Program-made: the position numbers and the translations under genes | Notes under the pieces: model-generated | The model's input: the letters and a program-made list of their open reading frames with translations, nothing else | Told to the model about the DNA's origin: nothing | Databases searched by the model: none | In this document: positions 24,994 to 35,058 of the stretch, in pieces | How the letters are laid out: each line of letters starts with the position of its first letter | Position numbering within the stretch: the first letter of the stretch is position 1 | DNA from: Pseudomonas sp. B20(2017) | GTDB lineage: Bacteria > Pseudomonadota > Gammaproteobacteria > Pseudomonadales > Pseudomonadaceae | Assembly (NCBI RefSeq): GCF_002113125.1 | Contig: NZ_NEJP01000016.1 | Location: 1 to 64,000, forward strand | Direction of reading: 5' to 3' | DNA: 64,000 nt

Positions 24994-27369
24994 TTAGAAA
25001 GTCTGGCCGAGGGAGAATTGGAACACTTGAGTTTCAGCGTCATCCGGTTTCTTGATCGGCATCGCCAGTGCAAAACTCAGCGGGCCCAGTGCGGTGACCC
25101 AAGTCACGCCGACACCGACGGAACTGGCCATGTTGCTCAGACTGATGTCGTTGCATTGGGTGTTCGATTTCGTACCGTTGGCGTTCGTAGTATCGGAACA
25201 CTTGGAGTCGAATACGTTACCGACATCCCAGAATACCGAAGTACGCAGGGAACGCTGATCCTTGACGAACGGCAGCGGGAACAGAACCTCGACACCGCCC
25301 TGGATCAGGACGTTACCACCGAACGGCAGCGGATCCTGGTCCGGGTCTCTCAGGGTGCCTGGGTTACTACCGGTACTTGGCGTGCTTCGCGGGCCAAGGG
25401 TGCTGTCTTTGAAACCACGGACCGAGTTGAAACCACCAGCATAGTAGTTTTCATAGAACGGCAGGCCGTCGGTCGAACCGTAACCGTCGCCATAACCCAG
25501 TTCGGTGTGTAGACGCAGGGTGTAGTTTTCGCTGATCGGCTGGAACAGCTGGCCACGGTAGTCAAGTTTGTAGAACGACAGATCGCTGCCTGGAATGGTG
25601 GTTTCCAGCGTCAGGCTCTGGGAACGACCGCGGGTCGGCAGTACACCCTTGTTCAAGGTGGATTCGGACCAGCCGGCCGAAGCCTTGAAGTTCAGGTACT
25701 TGTCGCCTTCCTTGTTAACGAAGTCGAAAATCTCGTCAACGGTGTAGGTACCGGTCTTGATCTCGTCCTGCTGAGCGGACAGACCAAAGGTCAGACGCGA
25801 AGTCTCGCTGATCGGGTAGCCCACGTTCACCCCGGCACCCAGGCTGTCTACCGCATAGCTCGCTACGTCGACGTCGAGGTCTTTGTAGTCGGTGGTGCGG
25901 TAGAACGCGTTGTAACCCAGGCTCACGCCATCGGCGGTCCAGTAGGGGTCCACGTAGCCGAAGTTGTAGCGGCTCTGGTATTCGCTGCGGGTCAGGCCGA
26001 CGCTGACGCGGTTACCTGTACCCAGGAAGTTGTTCTGGGTGATCGAACCACCGAGGATCAGACCGGCGCTCTGGGCGAAACCGACGCTGGCGGTGATCGA
26101 ACCGGAAGCCTGTTCTTCAACGCTATAGTTCACATCAACCTGGTCGTCGACGCCCGGTACGGCCGGGGTCTCGACGTTGACTTCTTTAAAAAAGCCCAGA
26201 CGCTCCAGACGGGTCTTGGACTGGTCGATCAGGTAGGTCGAAGCCCAGCCACCTTCCATTTGACGCATTTCACGACGCAGCACTTCGTCCTCGGACTTGG
26301 TGTTGCCACGGAAGTTGATGCGGTTGACGTAGGCACGCTTGCCCGGATCGACAGCAAACAGGATATCGACGGTGTGATCTTCGTCGTGCGGTTGCGGCAC
26401 GCCGTTGACGTTGGCGAAGGTGTAACCCTCGTTACCCAGACGACGGGTGATCAGTTCGGAAGTGGTGGTCATCAGCTTGCGCGAGAACACCTGGCCCTTC
26501 TGTACCAGCAACAGCGACTTGACTTGATCTTCAGGGACTTTCAGGTCACCGCTGAGCTTGACATCACGAACGGTGTACTTTTCACCTTCGTTGACGTTGA
26601 CGGTGATGTAGACATGCTTCTTGTCCGGGGTGATGGACACCTGGGTCGAAGCGATATCCATGTTGATATAACCGCGATCCAGGTAGTAGGAACGCAGACG
26701 CTCCAAGTCACCGGAAAGCTTTTCACGAGCGTACTTGTCGTCGTTCTTGAAGAACGACAGCCAGTTGGTGGTTTTCAGTTCGAACAGGTCGGTCAGGTCT
26801 TCCTCGGGAAAAACCGTGTTGCCTACCACGTTGATGTGCTGAATGGCGGCGACGGTGCCTTCGTTGATCTTCACTTTCAGGCCGACACGGTTGCGCGGCT
26901 GCGATACCACTTCGGTATCGACGGTAGCCGAGTAACGACCTTGAGCAACGTATTGACGTTGCAGCTCGTTACGCACGCCCTCGAGGGTCGCGCGCTGGAA
27001 GATCTCGCCTTCGGCCAGACCGGATTGTTTCAGGCCTTTCATCAGGTCTTCGGTAGAGATCGCCTTGTTGCCTTCGATCTCGATGCTCGCGACCGAGGGA
27101 CGTTCAACGACGGTGATCACCAGAACGTTGCCTTCGCGACCCAGCTGGATATCTTGAAAGAAACCGGTTTTGAACAACGCACGAGTGGATTCCACCAGGC
27201 GACGATCGTCTACCTGTTCACCGACGTTCAACGGCAACGCCCCAAAGACGCTACCCGCGGAAACCCGCTGGAGGCCGTTGACGCGAATATCAGAGATGGT
27301 GAAGGACTCGGCGTGAACTTCGGCGATCATCAATGCGGTAAGCACCGCAGTTAGCAGCAGACGTTTCAT
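24994..27369 (-). CDS. bamA: Outer-membrane assembly protein BamA
   Basis: BamA is the beta-barrel core of the machinery that inserts outer-membrane proteins. The 791-residue protein has a signal peptide (about 1-20, ending EVHA), five POTRA domains (about 21-420) and a 16-strand barrel with the conserved VRGF motif in GFNSVRGFKDS. The final residue is Phe (SLGQTF), the typical C-terminal signal. The start at 27369 (MKRLLLTAVL) is chosen because the signal peptide begins there. Confidence 0.97.
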   Translation of the reverse strand: MKRLLLTAVLTALMIAEVHAESFTISDIRVNGLQRVSAGSVFGALPLNVGEQVDDRRLVESTRALFKTGFFQDIQLGREGNVLVITVVERPSVASIEIEGNKAISTEDLMKGLKQSGLAEGEIFQRATLEGVRNELQRQYVAQGRYSATVDTEVVSQPRNRVGLKVKINEGTVAAIQHINVVGNTVFPEEDLTDLFELKTTNWLSFFKNDDKYAREKLSGDLERLRSYYLDRGYINMDIASTQVSITPDKKHVYITVNVNEGEKYTVRDVKLSGDLKVPEDQVKSLLLVQKGQVFSRKLMTTTSELITRRLGNEGYTFANVNGVPQPHDEDHTVDILFAVDPGKRAYVNRINFRGNTKSEDEVLRREMRQMEGGWASTYLIDQSKTRLERLGFFKEVNVETPAVPGVDDQVDVNYSVEEQASGSITASVGFAQSAGLILGGSITQNNFLGTGNRVSVGLTRSEYQSRYNFGYVDPYWTADGVSLGYNAFYRTTDYKDLDVDVASYAVDSLGAGVNVGYPISETSRLTFGLSAQQDEIKTGTYTVDEIFDFVNKEGDKYLNFKASAGWSESTLNKGVLPTRGRSQSLTLETTIPGSDLSFYKLDYRGQLFQPISENYTLRLHTELGYGDGYGSTDGLPFYENYYAGGFNSVRGFKDSTLGPRSTPSTGSNPGTLRDPDQDPLPFGGNVLIQGGVEVLFPLPFVKDQRSLRTSVFWDVGNVFDSKCSDTTNANGTKSNTQCNDISLSNMASSVGVGVTWVTALGPLSFALAMPIKKPDDAETQVFQFSLGQTF

Positions 27370-27443
27370 GAAGTCCTTTCTTATTCCAACTGGCAATAAA
27401 CAAACTGCCGCAAAATGCGGCAGATTCGCAATTCAGCGAAGCG

Positions 27444-28796
27444 TTACAGACGACCCAGATCGTTGACCAGAGCAAGCAACATCACCCCGACCACCAAACT
27501 GATGCCGATCTGTATCCCCCAACCTTGCACCCGATCCGACAAGGGACGACCACGCGCCCACTCGATCAGATAAAACAGCAAATGCCCCCCATCCAGTACA
27601 GGAATGGGCAGCAAATTCAGAACCCCCAGGCTAATACTCAGATAAGCAAGGAAATTCAGGAAATCAGCGACGCCCGACTGGGCAGAAGCGCCCGCCACTT
27701 TAGCAATGGTTATCGGTCCACTCAAGTTTTTTACCGAGAGCTCGCCGAAGAGCATTTTCTTCAGTGAATCCAGCGTCAGGACGCTCATGGTCCAGGTACG
27801 TCGGGCACCCTCGCCAATCGCTGCCAAAGGCCCGTAGCTGACCTCGCGAATCATCTCCGGCGGCCAGTCGACAGCCTTCACACCTGCCCCCAGGTAACCG
27901 CTTGGCGACTTTTTATCGCCACGTGCAGCCAGCGTGACAGGGACGTCGATTTGAACACCGTCGCGCTCGACGCGCAGCACGATTTTGGTATCAGGACGCG
28001 TACGAACGGTGTCGACCACCTGCTGCCAGTCATCCAGCGCCTTACCATCCAGCGCCAGCAGACGATCGCCGGTTTTCAGTCCGGCAGCCTGGGCCGGACC
28101 TTTCGGGTCGAGTTCGGCCAGCACCGGCGGCAGTGCGGGGCGCCAAGGGCGAATGCCGAGAGAACGAATCGGATCCGGCTCGTCAGCCCCCTTGAGCCAT
28201 TTATCGAGTGCCAGTTCACGAGGCGTATCAGCCGTAGAGCCCTGCTCGCGCACCAGTACCTGCAAGGAACCGCTTTCTCCGAGACGTCGCACCAGTTGCA
28301 GGTTGACCGCCGCCCAGCCCGAGGTCGGCTCGCCGTCGATCGCGACAATTTCCTGACCGGCGCTCAGTCCGGCCGTTGCGGCGATGCTGCCCGGCTCCAC
28401 CGAACCGATGACCGGGCGAATCTGCTCGCTACCGAGCATGGCCAGCACCCAGAAGAACGCCAGCGCGAGCAGAAAGTTGGCCACAGGGCCGGCCGCGACG
28501 ATGGCAATGCGCTGACGAACAGACTTGCGATTGAATGACTGATGAAGCTGATCGGCCGGTACTTCGCCTTCGCGCTCATCGAGCATCTTGACGTAGCCAC
28601 CCAGCGGAATGGCCGCGACCACGAACTCGGTGCCCTGTTTGTCATGCCAGCGCAGCAGCGGCATGCCGAAGCCCACGGAGAAACGCAGAACCTTGACCCC
28701 ACAGCGACGCGCGACCCAGAAATGGCCGAATTCGTGAAAGGTGACCAGCACACCCAGAGCGATCAGGGTGCCGGCAATCATATAGAGCGCGCTCAT
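27444..28796 (-). CDS. rseP: Site-2 protease RseP
   Basis: RseP is an inner-membrane zinc protease that completes cleavage of the anti-sigma factor MucA/RseA and so activates the envelope-stress sigma factor. The 450-residue protein has HEFGH at 21-25 in the first transmembrane helix, two PDZ domains (about 115-290), and the zinc-ligand motif PVLDGGHLLFYLIEW near the C-terminus. It lies between dxr and bamA. Confidence 0.97.
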   Translation of the reverse strand: MSALYMIAGTLIALGVLVTFHEFGHFWVARRCGVKVLRFSVGFGMPLLRWHDKQGTEFVVAAIPLGGYVKMLDEREGEVPADQLHQSFNRKSVRQRIAIVAAGPVANFLLALAFFWVLAMLGSEQIRPVIGSVEPGSIAATAGLSAGQEIVAIDGEPTSGWAAVNLQLVRRLGESGSLQVLVREQGSTADTPRELALDKWLKGADEPDPIRSLGIRPWRPALPPVLAELDPKGPAQAAGLKTGDRLLALDGKALDDWQQVVDTVRTRPDTKIVLRVERDGVQIDVPVTLAARGDKKSPSGYLGAGVKAVDWPPEMIREVSYGPLAAIGEGARRTWTMSVLTLDSLKKMLFGELSVKNLSGPITIAKVAGASAQSGVADFLNFLAYLSISLGVLNLLPIPVLDGGHLLFYLIEWARGRPLSDRVQGWGIQIGISLVVGVMLLALVNDLGRL

Positions 28797-28849
28797 CTAC
28801 TTTCTCCGCAATCCTGTCCAGTGCCGCGTGAAGCCATGTGTTGCAAGAC

Positions 28850-30040
28850 CTATCGGTCGTGACGCTTCAACCACTGCCCGGCCAATGCCCTGGCAGTCGC
28901 GTCCGCGGTAAACACCGCATCGAGATCGTTCAACGCCACTACCGGCTCGAGATTCAAGACTTCCTCGATGATACTCGCGATTTCCAGATAGCGAACCCGT
29001 CCGTCGAGAAACGCGGCAACCGCCACTTCATTCGCCGCATTGAGCATGGCCGGGGCGCTGTTTCCAGCCTCGGCAGCCTGGCGCGCCAGACGCAGGCACG
29101 GAAAGCGCTCTTCGTCGGGGGCTTCGAAATCCAGGCGCGCAACAGCGAACAGATCCAGCGGCGCCACACCCGAGTCAATGCGCTCAGGCCAAGCCAGGGC
29201 GTTGGCAATCGGCGTGCGCATGTCGGGATTACCCAACTGCGCCAGCACCGAACCGTCCACATAATCGACCAGCGAATGAATCACGCTCTGCGGATGAATC
29301 ACCACCTCGACTTGCGAAGGCTTGGCATCGAACAACCAGCAGGCCTCGATCAACTCGAGCCCTTTGTTCATCATGCTGGCCGAATCCACGGAGATCTTGC
29401 GCCCCATCGACCAGTTCGGGTGTGCGCAGGCCTGATCAGGTGAAACATGCGCCAACTCAGCCATCGGCGTCTGCCGGAAAGGGCCGCCAGAGGCTGTCAG
29501 CAAAATCCGACGGACTCCAACGTTACTCAACCCGCGAGCAAAGTCCTGCGGCATGCACTGGAAAATCGCGTTGTGCTCGCTGTCGATCGGCAACAGCACC
29601 GAACCACTCTTGCGCACGGCCTGCATGAACAAGGCGCCGGACATAACCAGCGCTTCCTTGTTGGCCAGGAGAATCTTCTTGCCCGCCTCGACAGCCGCGA
29701 GAGTCGGGCGCAGACCAGCGGCGCCGACAATGGCGGCCATGACAGCATCCACCTCGGGCGCAGCAGCGACCTGACACAAGCCTTCCTCACCGACCAGCAC
29801 CTGCGTCGACAGGCCTGCCGCACGCAAATCGTCCTGCAGGTTGCGAGCAGCGCCGGCTTCCGGCACTACTGCATATTTCGGGAGATGGCGAATACACAGG
29901 GCAAACAGTTCGCTCAAACGGGTAAAGCCGCTCAAGGCGAAAGCCTGATAACGCTCCGGATGCCGGGCGATGACATCCAGGGTGCTCAGACCGATCGAAC
30001 CGGTCGCACCCAGAACTGTAACCTGCTGCGGGCGACTCAC
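28850..30040 (-). CDS. dxr: 1-deoxy-D-xylulose 5-phosphate reductoisomerase
   Basis: Dxr (IspC) makes methylerythritol phosphate with NADPH, the committing MEP step. The 396-residue protein has the dinucleotide motif VLGATGSIGLSTLDV, LPIDSEHNAIFQC and SVDSASMMNKGLELIEA. I use the GTG at 30040 because it overlaps the cdsA stop as GTGA and conservation begins there; a longer reading adds five residues. With ispD and ispF it makes three MEP genes in the window. Confidence 0.97.
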   Translation of the reverse strand: MSRPQQVTVLGATGSIGLSTLDVIARHPERYQAFALSGFTRLSELFALCIRHLPKYAVVPEAGAARNLQDDLRAAGLSTQVLVGEEGLCQVAAAPEVDAVMAAIVGAAGLRPTLAAVEAGKKILLANKEALVMSGALFMQAVRKSGSVLLPIDSEHNAIFQCMPQDFARGLSNVGVRRILLTASGGPFRQTPMAELAHVSPDQACAHPNWSMGRKISVDSASMMNKGLELIEACWLFDAKPSQVEVVIHPQSVIHSLVDYVDGSVLAQLGNPDMRTPIANALAWPERIDSGVAPLDLFAVARLDFEAPDEERFPCLRLARQAAEAGNSAPAMLNAANEVAVAAFLDGRVRYLEIASIIEEVLNLEPVVALNDLDAVFTADATARALAGQWLKRHDR

Positions 30041-30843
30041 GACGCCGCCATCCACAACAGCACCGCAAAGACCGGGATCGCCGCCGTCAGGCTGTCGATG
30101 CGGTCCAGCACGCCACCGTGGCCGGGCAGCAGATTACTACTGTCCTTGATGCCAGACTGACGCTTGAACATGCTTTCGGTCAGATCGCCCACCACCGAGA
30201 TGAAGACGATCACCGCAGCACCGATCAAGCCCTTGAACAGTTGCGCTACCGTCCAGTCACGGAACAGAGCGACCAGCGTGGTGATAACCAGGCTCAGCGC
30301 CAGACCGCCATACACGCCTTCCCAGCTCTTGCCGGGACTGACTTGCGGCGCCAGCTTGCGCTTGCCGAACGCACGACCGGAGAAATACGCCCCGATGTCA
30401 GCGCCCCAGACCAGCACCATCACCGCCATGATCAACCAGTTGCCGAGCGGGTATTGCTTGATCTGCACCAGCCCTTGCCAGGCGGGCAACAGAATCAGCA
30501 ATCCGATCACCAGTTTGCTGGCGGCACTGGACCAGCGCTCGCTGGAACGCGGGTACGTCAGCACCAGCCATGTTGCCAGTGCCCACCAGATCACCGAAGC
30601 GCCCAGCACCCATGGCGCCAGCCCCGGCAGGATGTACATGACGAACAGCATCAGCGCGACCACCGCGGCGTAGCCGACACGAAATGCCTGCGCAGTGAAG
30701 CCGGCCAGACGCGCCCATTCCCAGGCGCCCAGGCTCACGACCAGACCGATGAACAGGGCAAAACCGGAACCCTCGAGCAGGAAAAAACCGCCCAGAGCGA
30801 TCGGCAGCAGAATCAGTGCAGTGATGATGCGTTGTTTAAGCAT
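30037..30843 (-). CDS. cdsA: Phosphatidate cytidylyltransferase CdsA
   Basis: CdsA makes CDP-diacylglycerol for phospholipid synthesis. The 268-residue polytopic membrane protein (about eight transmembrane segments) ends with the family signature that includes GDLTESMFKRQSGIKDSSNL and PGHGGVLDRIDS. It overlaps uppS by one base and dxr by four. Confidence 0.97.
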   Translation of the reverse strand: MLKQRIITALILLPIALGGFFLLEGSGFALFIGLVVSLGAWEWARLAGFTAQAFRVGYAAVVALMLFVMYILPGLAPWVLGASVIWWALATWLVLTYPRSSERWSSAASKLVIGLLILLPAWQGLVQIKQYPLGNWLIMAVMVLVWGADIGAYFSGRAFGKRKLAPQVSPGKSWEGVYGGLALSLVITTLVALFRDWTVAQLFKGLIGAAVIVFISVVGDLTESMFKRQSGIKDSSNLLPGHGGVLDRIDSLTAAIPVFAVLLWMAAS

Positions 30844-31598
30844 TAAACCCGGGCTCCAGCTTCGACCTGCTCGCTCGTTTTACCGAAGCGGCGCTGGCGC
30901 AAAGCGAAATCGGCCAGTGCATTGCGCATGGCTTCGTGTTTGAAGTCCGGCCAGAACAGGTCGGAGAAGTACAACTCGGCGTAAGCCAGCTGCCACAAGA
31001 GGAAGTTGCTGATGCGGTGCTCGCCACCGGTGCGGATACACAAGTCGGGCAACGGCAGATCACCGGTGACCAGACAGGTCTGCAGCAGATCCGGCGTGAT
31101 GTCTTCCGGCCGCAGATGACCGGCCTGGACCTCGCGTGCCAGACGCTGCGCCGCTTGCGCGATATCCCACTGACCGCCGTAATTGGCGGCGATCTGCAGG
31201 ATAAAACGGTTGGCACCGGCGGTCATCGCTTCGGCTTCACGCATGGCTGCCTGAAGCTCCGGATGAAACCGCGTACGATCACCAATGATGCGCAGACTGA
31301 TGTTGTTGTCGTTCAGGCGCTTGGCCTCGCGACGCAGCGCCTTGAAGAACAGATCCATCAAGGCACTGACCTCATCAGCCGGACGCTGCCAGTTTTCACT
31401 GGAGAAGGCGAACAGGGTCAGCACCTCGACCCCGGCCTCGGCACACACCTCGATCACCGCCCGAACAGCGTCCACGCCCGCTTTATGCCCGGCGACACCC
31501 GGCATAAAGCGTTTTTTCGCCCAGCGATTGTTACCATCCATGATGATCGCGACATGGCGCGGCACCGCGGACGGCGCAGTCTGCTTGGTCTTGTCCAT
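30843..31598 (-). CDS. uppS: Di-trans,poly-cis-undecaprenyl diphosphate synthase
   Basis: UppS makes undecaprenyl diphosphate, the carrier lipid for peptidoglycan and O-antigen. The 251-residue protein has the active-site IIMDGNNRWAKKR (catalytic Asp21) and the C-terminal RTGGEHRISNFLLWQLAYAE signature. It starts 13 bases after frr and overlaps cdsA (TAATG). Confidence 0.97.
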   Translation of the reverse strand: MDKTKQTAPSAVPRHVAIIMDGNNRWAKKRFMPGVAGHKAGVDAVRAVIEVCAEAGVEVLTLFAFSSENWQRPADEVSALMDLFFKALRREAKRLNDNNISLRIIGDRTRFHPELQAAMREAEAMTAGANRFILQIAANYGGQWDIAQAAQRLAREVQAGHLRPEDITPDLLQTCLVTGDLPLPDLCIRTGGEHRISNFLLWQLAYAELYFSDLFWPDFKHEAMRNALADFALRQRRFGKTSEQVEAGARV

Positions 31599-31611
31599 TA
31601 AAACTCGACCC

Positions 31612-32169
31612 TTAAACGGCCATCAGATCCGCTTCTTTTTCCTTGGTAGCCGCGTCGATATCCGCTTCAGCCTTGTCGGTCAGTTTCTGGATATCAGCCG
31701 CTGCACGGCGCTCTTCGTCTTCGCTGATTTCCTTGTCCTTGACCAGTTTCTTCAGATCGCCCAGCGCATCGCGACGAATGTTGCGTACCGCGACACGAGC
31801 ATCTTCGGCGGCAGCACGGGCCTGCTTGGTGAAGCCCTTGCGGGTTTCTTCAGTCAGAGCCGGCATGGAAACCAGCAGCAACTCACCCAGGTTGGTCGGG
31901 TTCAGGTTCAGGCCGGCATTCATGATCGCCTTGTCAACCGCGGTCAGCATGTTGCGCTCGAATGGCACGACCTGCAGGGTCCGGGAGTCTTTCACCGTGA
32001 CGTTGGCAACACCGCTCAACGGTGTGTCTGCGCCGTAGTACGGCACCATCACGCTACCCAGGATGCTCGGGTGAGCCTTGCCGGTACGAATCTGGCCGAA
32101 TGCATGACTCAGCGACTCGATCGACTTCTTCATGCGCTCTTGAGCGTCTTTCTTGATTTCGTTGATCAT
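31612..32169 (-). CDS. frr: Ribosome recycling factor
   Basis: RRF splits the post-termination ribosome together with EF-G. The 185-residue protein has the typical length and sequence ([27 protein letters not shown]), two domains with a long coiled-coil body. Its ATG overlaps the pyrH stop by four bases. Confidence 0.97.
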
Positions 32170-32909
32170 TGTTGGACTTCCTCGATCAGAGTGCCTTCAG
32201 CGCCACCATGCACGATGTTCAGCAGGGCGCCCGGCTTGTTCATGTTGAATACGCGCAGCGGCATCTTGTGATCGCGGCACAGGCAGATAGCCGTCAGATC
32301 CATTACACCCAGCTTGCGATCCAGTACTTCATCGTATGTCAGATGATCGAACTTCTCGGCATGCGGGTCTTTGAACGGGTCAGCGGTGTAGACGCCATCG
32401 ACCTTGGTCGCCTTGAGCACGACATCAGCGTCGATTTCAATGGCGCGCAGGCAGGCTGCCGAATCCGTGGTAAAGAACGGATTGCCGGTACCGGCCGCGA
32501 AAATCACCACGTCTTTTGAGTTCAAGTGGCGCATGGCCTTGCGACGGTCATAGTGATCGGTCACACCGACCATGGAAATGGCCGACATCACGATGGCCGA
32601 GATATTGGCACGTTCCAAAGCATCGCGCATGGCCAGAGCGTTCATCACAGTGGCCAGCATGCCCATGTGGTCGCCCGTGACCCGGTCCATGCCGGCCTTG
32701 CTCAGCGCCTCACCGCGGAACAGGTTGCCACCGCCGATCACCAGACCGACCTGTACGCCGATGCCGACCAACTGGCCGACCTCCAGTGCCATGCGATCCA
32801 GCACTTTCGGATCGATCCCGAACTCTTCCGAGCCCATCAGGGCCTCGCCGCTAAGCTTGAGTAGAATGCGTTTATAGCGAGCCTGATAACCACTGCCCTG
32901 CTGAGCCAT
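32166..32909 (-). CDS. pyrH: UMP kinase
   Basis: PyrH phosphorylates UMP to UDP. The 247-residue amino-acid-kinase-fold protein has [27 protein letters not shown] and [13 protein letters not shown] 210-base gap with the tsf terminator lies upstream, so pyrH-frr-uppS probably has its own promoter; frr overlaps downstream. Confidence 0.97.
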
Positions 32910-33060
32910 TGCGAATCTCTCCTGCGGCGTATTTTAAAAATTCTTTGCGAGCTGTTTACAGCTGGCGTTCACTCTAGCTTGGCGCTGCTTCAGCGCCATC
33001 GGAACATGGCTTTGTAAGTCAGTTCCAAGGGGAAACCAATAAAAATTGGTAACCCTATCT

Positions 33061-33097
33061 GAAAAGAGGCTGCGCGCGTGAGCGGGCAGCCTCTTTC
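33061..33097 (-). terminator. Terminator of the rpsB-tsf operon
   Basis: A perfect 9-bp stem (AGAGGCTGC 33065-33073 with GCAGCCTCT 33086-33094) lies 26 bases after the tsf stop and runs into TTTTC on the minus strand. Confidence 0.85.
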
Positions 33098-33119
33098 GGG
33101 CGACAGTTGAAAAACCGTC

Positions 33120-33983
33120 TTACTGCTTGGCGGCAGCCACTTGAGCGGCAACTTCGGCAGCGAAGTCATCAACCGGCTTCTCGATGCCTTCGCCTACTTT
33201 GAAGTAAGTGAAGGAAACGATTTCAGCACCGGCTTTCTTGGCCAGCTCACCAACCTTGACTTCCGGGTTCATGACGAAAGCTTGCTCTTTCAGCGAGGCT
33301 TCGGCCTTGAACTTGGTAATACGACCGTTGATCATGTTCTCAACGATGTTTTCCGGCTTGCCAGCGATCTTGTCGGCATTCAGTTGCAGGAATACGTTCT
33401 TCTCGCGCTCGATGGCCTCGGCGGAGATTTCCGACGCGTCCAGGAACTCTGGGTTCGAAGCTGCAACGTGCATCGCGATATTCTTGGCCAGGTCGACGTC
33501 GCCGCCGTTCAGAACAACCACTGCACCAATCTTGTTGCCGTGCAGGTAAGCACCTACAACGTCACCCTCAACACGCGCCAGACGACGGATGTTGACGTTT
33601 TCGCCACACTTGGCAACCAGGGCTTCACGAGCAGCTTCACGCGAAGCGATCAACGGAGCCGCGTCAGTCAGCTTCTGAGCGAACGCTTCTTCAAGGCTTT
33701 CGCTGACGAAGTTCTTGAAGTCGTCCTGCAGGGCCAGGAAGTCGGTCTGCGAGTTCACTTCCAGCAGAACGGCGGACTTGCCGTCAGCCTTGACGGCGAT
33801 AGCGCCCTCAGCGGCAACGTTGCCGGCTTTCTTGGCAGCCTTGATCGCGCCCGAAGCACGCATGTCATCAATGGCTTTTTCGATGTCGCCGCCAGCCTTT
33901 TCCAGGGCTTTCTTGCAATCCATCATGCCTTCGCCGGTACGCTCGCGCAGTTCTTTGACCAACGCTGCAGTAATTGCTGCCAT
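33120..33983 (-). CDS. tsf: Translation elongation factor Ts
   Basis: EF-Ts exchanges GDP for GTP on EF-Tu. The 287-residue protein has the N-terminal UBA-like domain (ALVKELRERTGEGMMDCKKA) and the EF-Tu-contacting NSQTDFLALQDDF. I start at 33983 (MAAITAALV), preceded by AGAGGAA; a longer frame reaches 34016 without support. It is separated from rpsB by an intercistronic terminator. Confidence 0.97.
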   Translation of the reverse strand: MAAITAALVKELRERTGEGMMDCKKALEKAGGDIEKAIDDMRASGAIKAAKKAGNVAAEGAIAVKADGKSAVLLEVNSQTDFLALQDDFKNFVSESLEEAFAQKLTDAAPLIASREAAREALVAKCGENVNIRRLARVEGDVVGAYLHGNKIGAVVVLNGGDVDLAKNIAMHVAASNPEFLDASEISAEAIEREKNVFLQLNADKIAGKPENIVENMINGRITKFKAEASLKEQAFVMNPEVKVGELAKKAGAEIVSFTYFKVGEGIEKPVDDFAAEVAAQVAAAKQ

Positions 33984-34120
33984 TTTCAAATTCCTCTTGG
34001 ATAGGTTTTCAACCATTCCACCCGATCGAACGGGCGTTCAATTCTTCCCGAACCACCTTGTAGCCGCTGCACGTTACAGATGCTGTAGCTGCGCTGCCGA
34101 CAAATGGTTTTCGAGGTGGC

Positions 34121-34145
34121 AAAAAGGGGGCCAAGCCCCCTTTTT
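34121..34145 (-). terminator. Intercistronic terminator/attenuator between rpsB and tsf
   Basis: AAAAAGGGGG (34121-34130) pairs perfectly with CCCCCTTTTT (34136-34145). On the minus strand the stem ends in five T, 29 bases after the rpsB stop. A partial terminator between rpsB and tsf is known in enterobacteria; here it would set the S2:EF-Ts ratio. Confidence 0.85.
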
Positions 34146-34173
34146 GCTTACTGAGTCAACGCCAGGGCGTCAA

Positions 34174-34911
34174 TTACTCAGCTGCAGCCTGAGTTTCTTC
34201 AGCTGCGAATTCTACAGTGCCGCCAGCAACGTTGTTGCGACCGCGGATTACTGCGTCAGCCATCGAACCCATGTACAGCTGGATAGCGCGGATTGCGTCA
34301 TCGTTGCCTGGGATGATGTAGTCAACGCCTTCCGGGCTGCTGTTGGTATCGACAACGCCGATGACCGGGATGCCCAGCTTGTTGGCTTCGGTGATCGCGA
34401 TGCGCTCGTGATCAACGTCGATCACGAACAGTGCGTCTGGCAGACCGCCCATATCCTTGATGCCGCCCAGCGAACGATCCAGCTTTTCCAGGTCACGGGA
34501 GCGCATCAGCGCTTCTTTCTTGGTCAGCTTGGCGAAAGTACCGTCTTCGGCTTGTACTTCAAGGTCACGCAGACGCTTGATGGAAGCACGGATGGTCTTG
34601 AAGTTGGTCAGCATGCCGCCCAACCAGCGGTGATCGACGTACGGCGAACCGCAACGTGCTGCTTCTTCAGCAACGATCTTGCCAGCGGAACGCTTGGTGC
34701 CGACGAACAGAATCTTGTTTTTACCCTGGGCCAGACGCTCTACGAAAGTCAGAGCTTCGTTGAACATTGGCAGGGTTTTTTCAAGGTTGATGATGTGAAT
34801 CTTGTTACGCGCGCCGAAAATGTATTTACCCATTTTCGGATTCCAGTAACGGGTTTGGTGACCGAAGTGCACACCGGCCTTCAGCATATCGCGCATGTTG
34901 ACTTGGGACAT
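34174..34911 (-). CDS. rpsB: 30S ribosomal protein S2
   Basis: S2 is a small-subunit protein. The 245-residue product begins MSQVNMRDMLKAGVHFGHQT and contains the family signature around WNPKMGKYIFGARNKIHIIN and PGNDDAIRAIQLY. The ATG at 34911 follows AAGGAAC by about 5 bases; the open frame extends upstream to 35052 but that part is leader. Confidence 0.98.
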   Translation of the reverse strand: MSQVNMRDMLKAGVHFGHQTRYWNPKMGKYIFGARNKIHIINLEKTLPMFNEALTFVERLAQGKNKILFVGTKRSAGKIVAEEAARCGSPYVDHRWLGGMLTNFKTIRASIKRLRDLEVQAEDGTFAKLTKKEALMRSRDLEKLDRSLGGIKDMGGLPDALFVIDVDHERIAITEANKLGIPVIGVVDTNSSPEGVDYIIPGNDDAIRAIQLYMGSMADAVIRGRNNVAGGTVEFAAEETQAAAE

Positions 34912-35058
34912 GATAGTTCCTTGATAAGTCGGGTTGGGCCTCCACGTATCCCAATGACCAACCATTGATCCGAGGATCAAAGGCACCCAGGCCATCGTGT
35001 CGACACGTGTGTGGGTTAATGCTCTCGGGGCTATCCCCGGAAAGCGGCGCATTTTATA
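34912..35058 (-). promoter_or_regulatory. rpsB promoter and 5' leader
   Basis: A strong -10 box TATAAAAT (35051-35058) predicts a start near 35044 and a leader of about 133 nt. The leader contains a GC hairpin (CCGGGGATAGCCCCG) near its 5' end. Long rpsB leaders are the site of S2 autoregulation in E. coli; the same use here is inference. The -35 match is poor. Confidence 0.5.
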
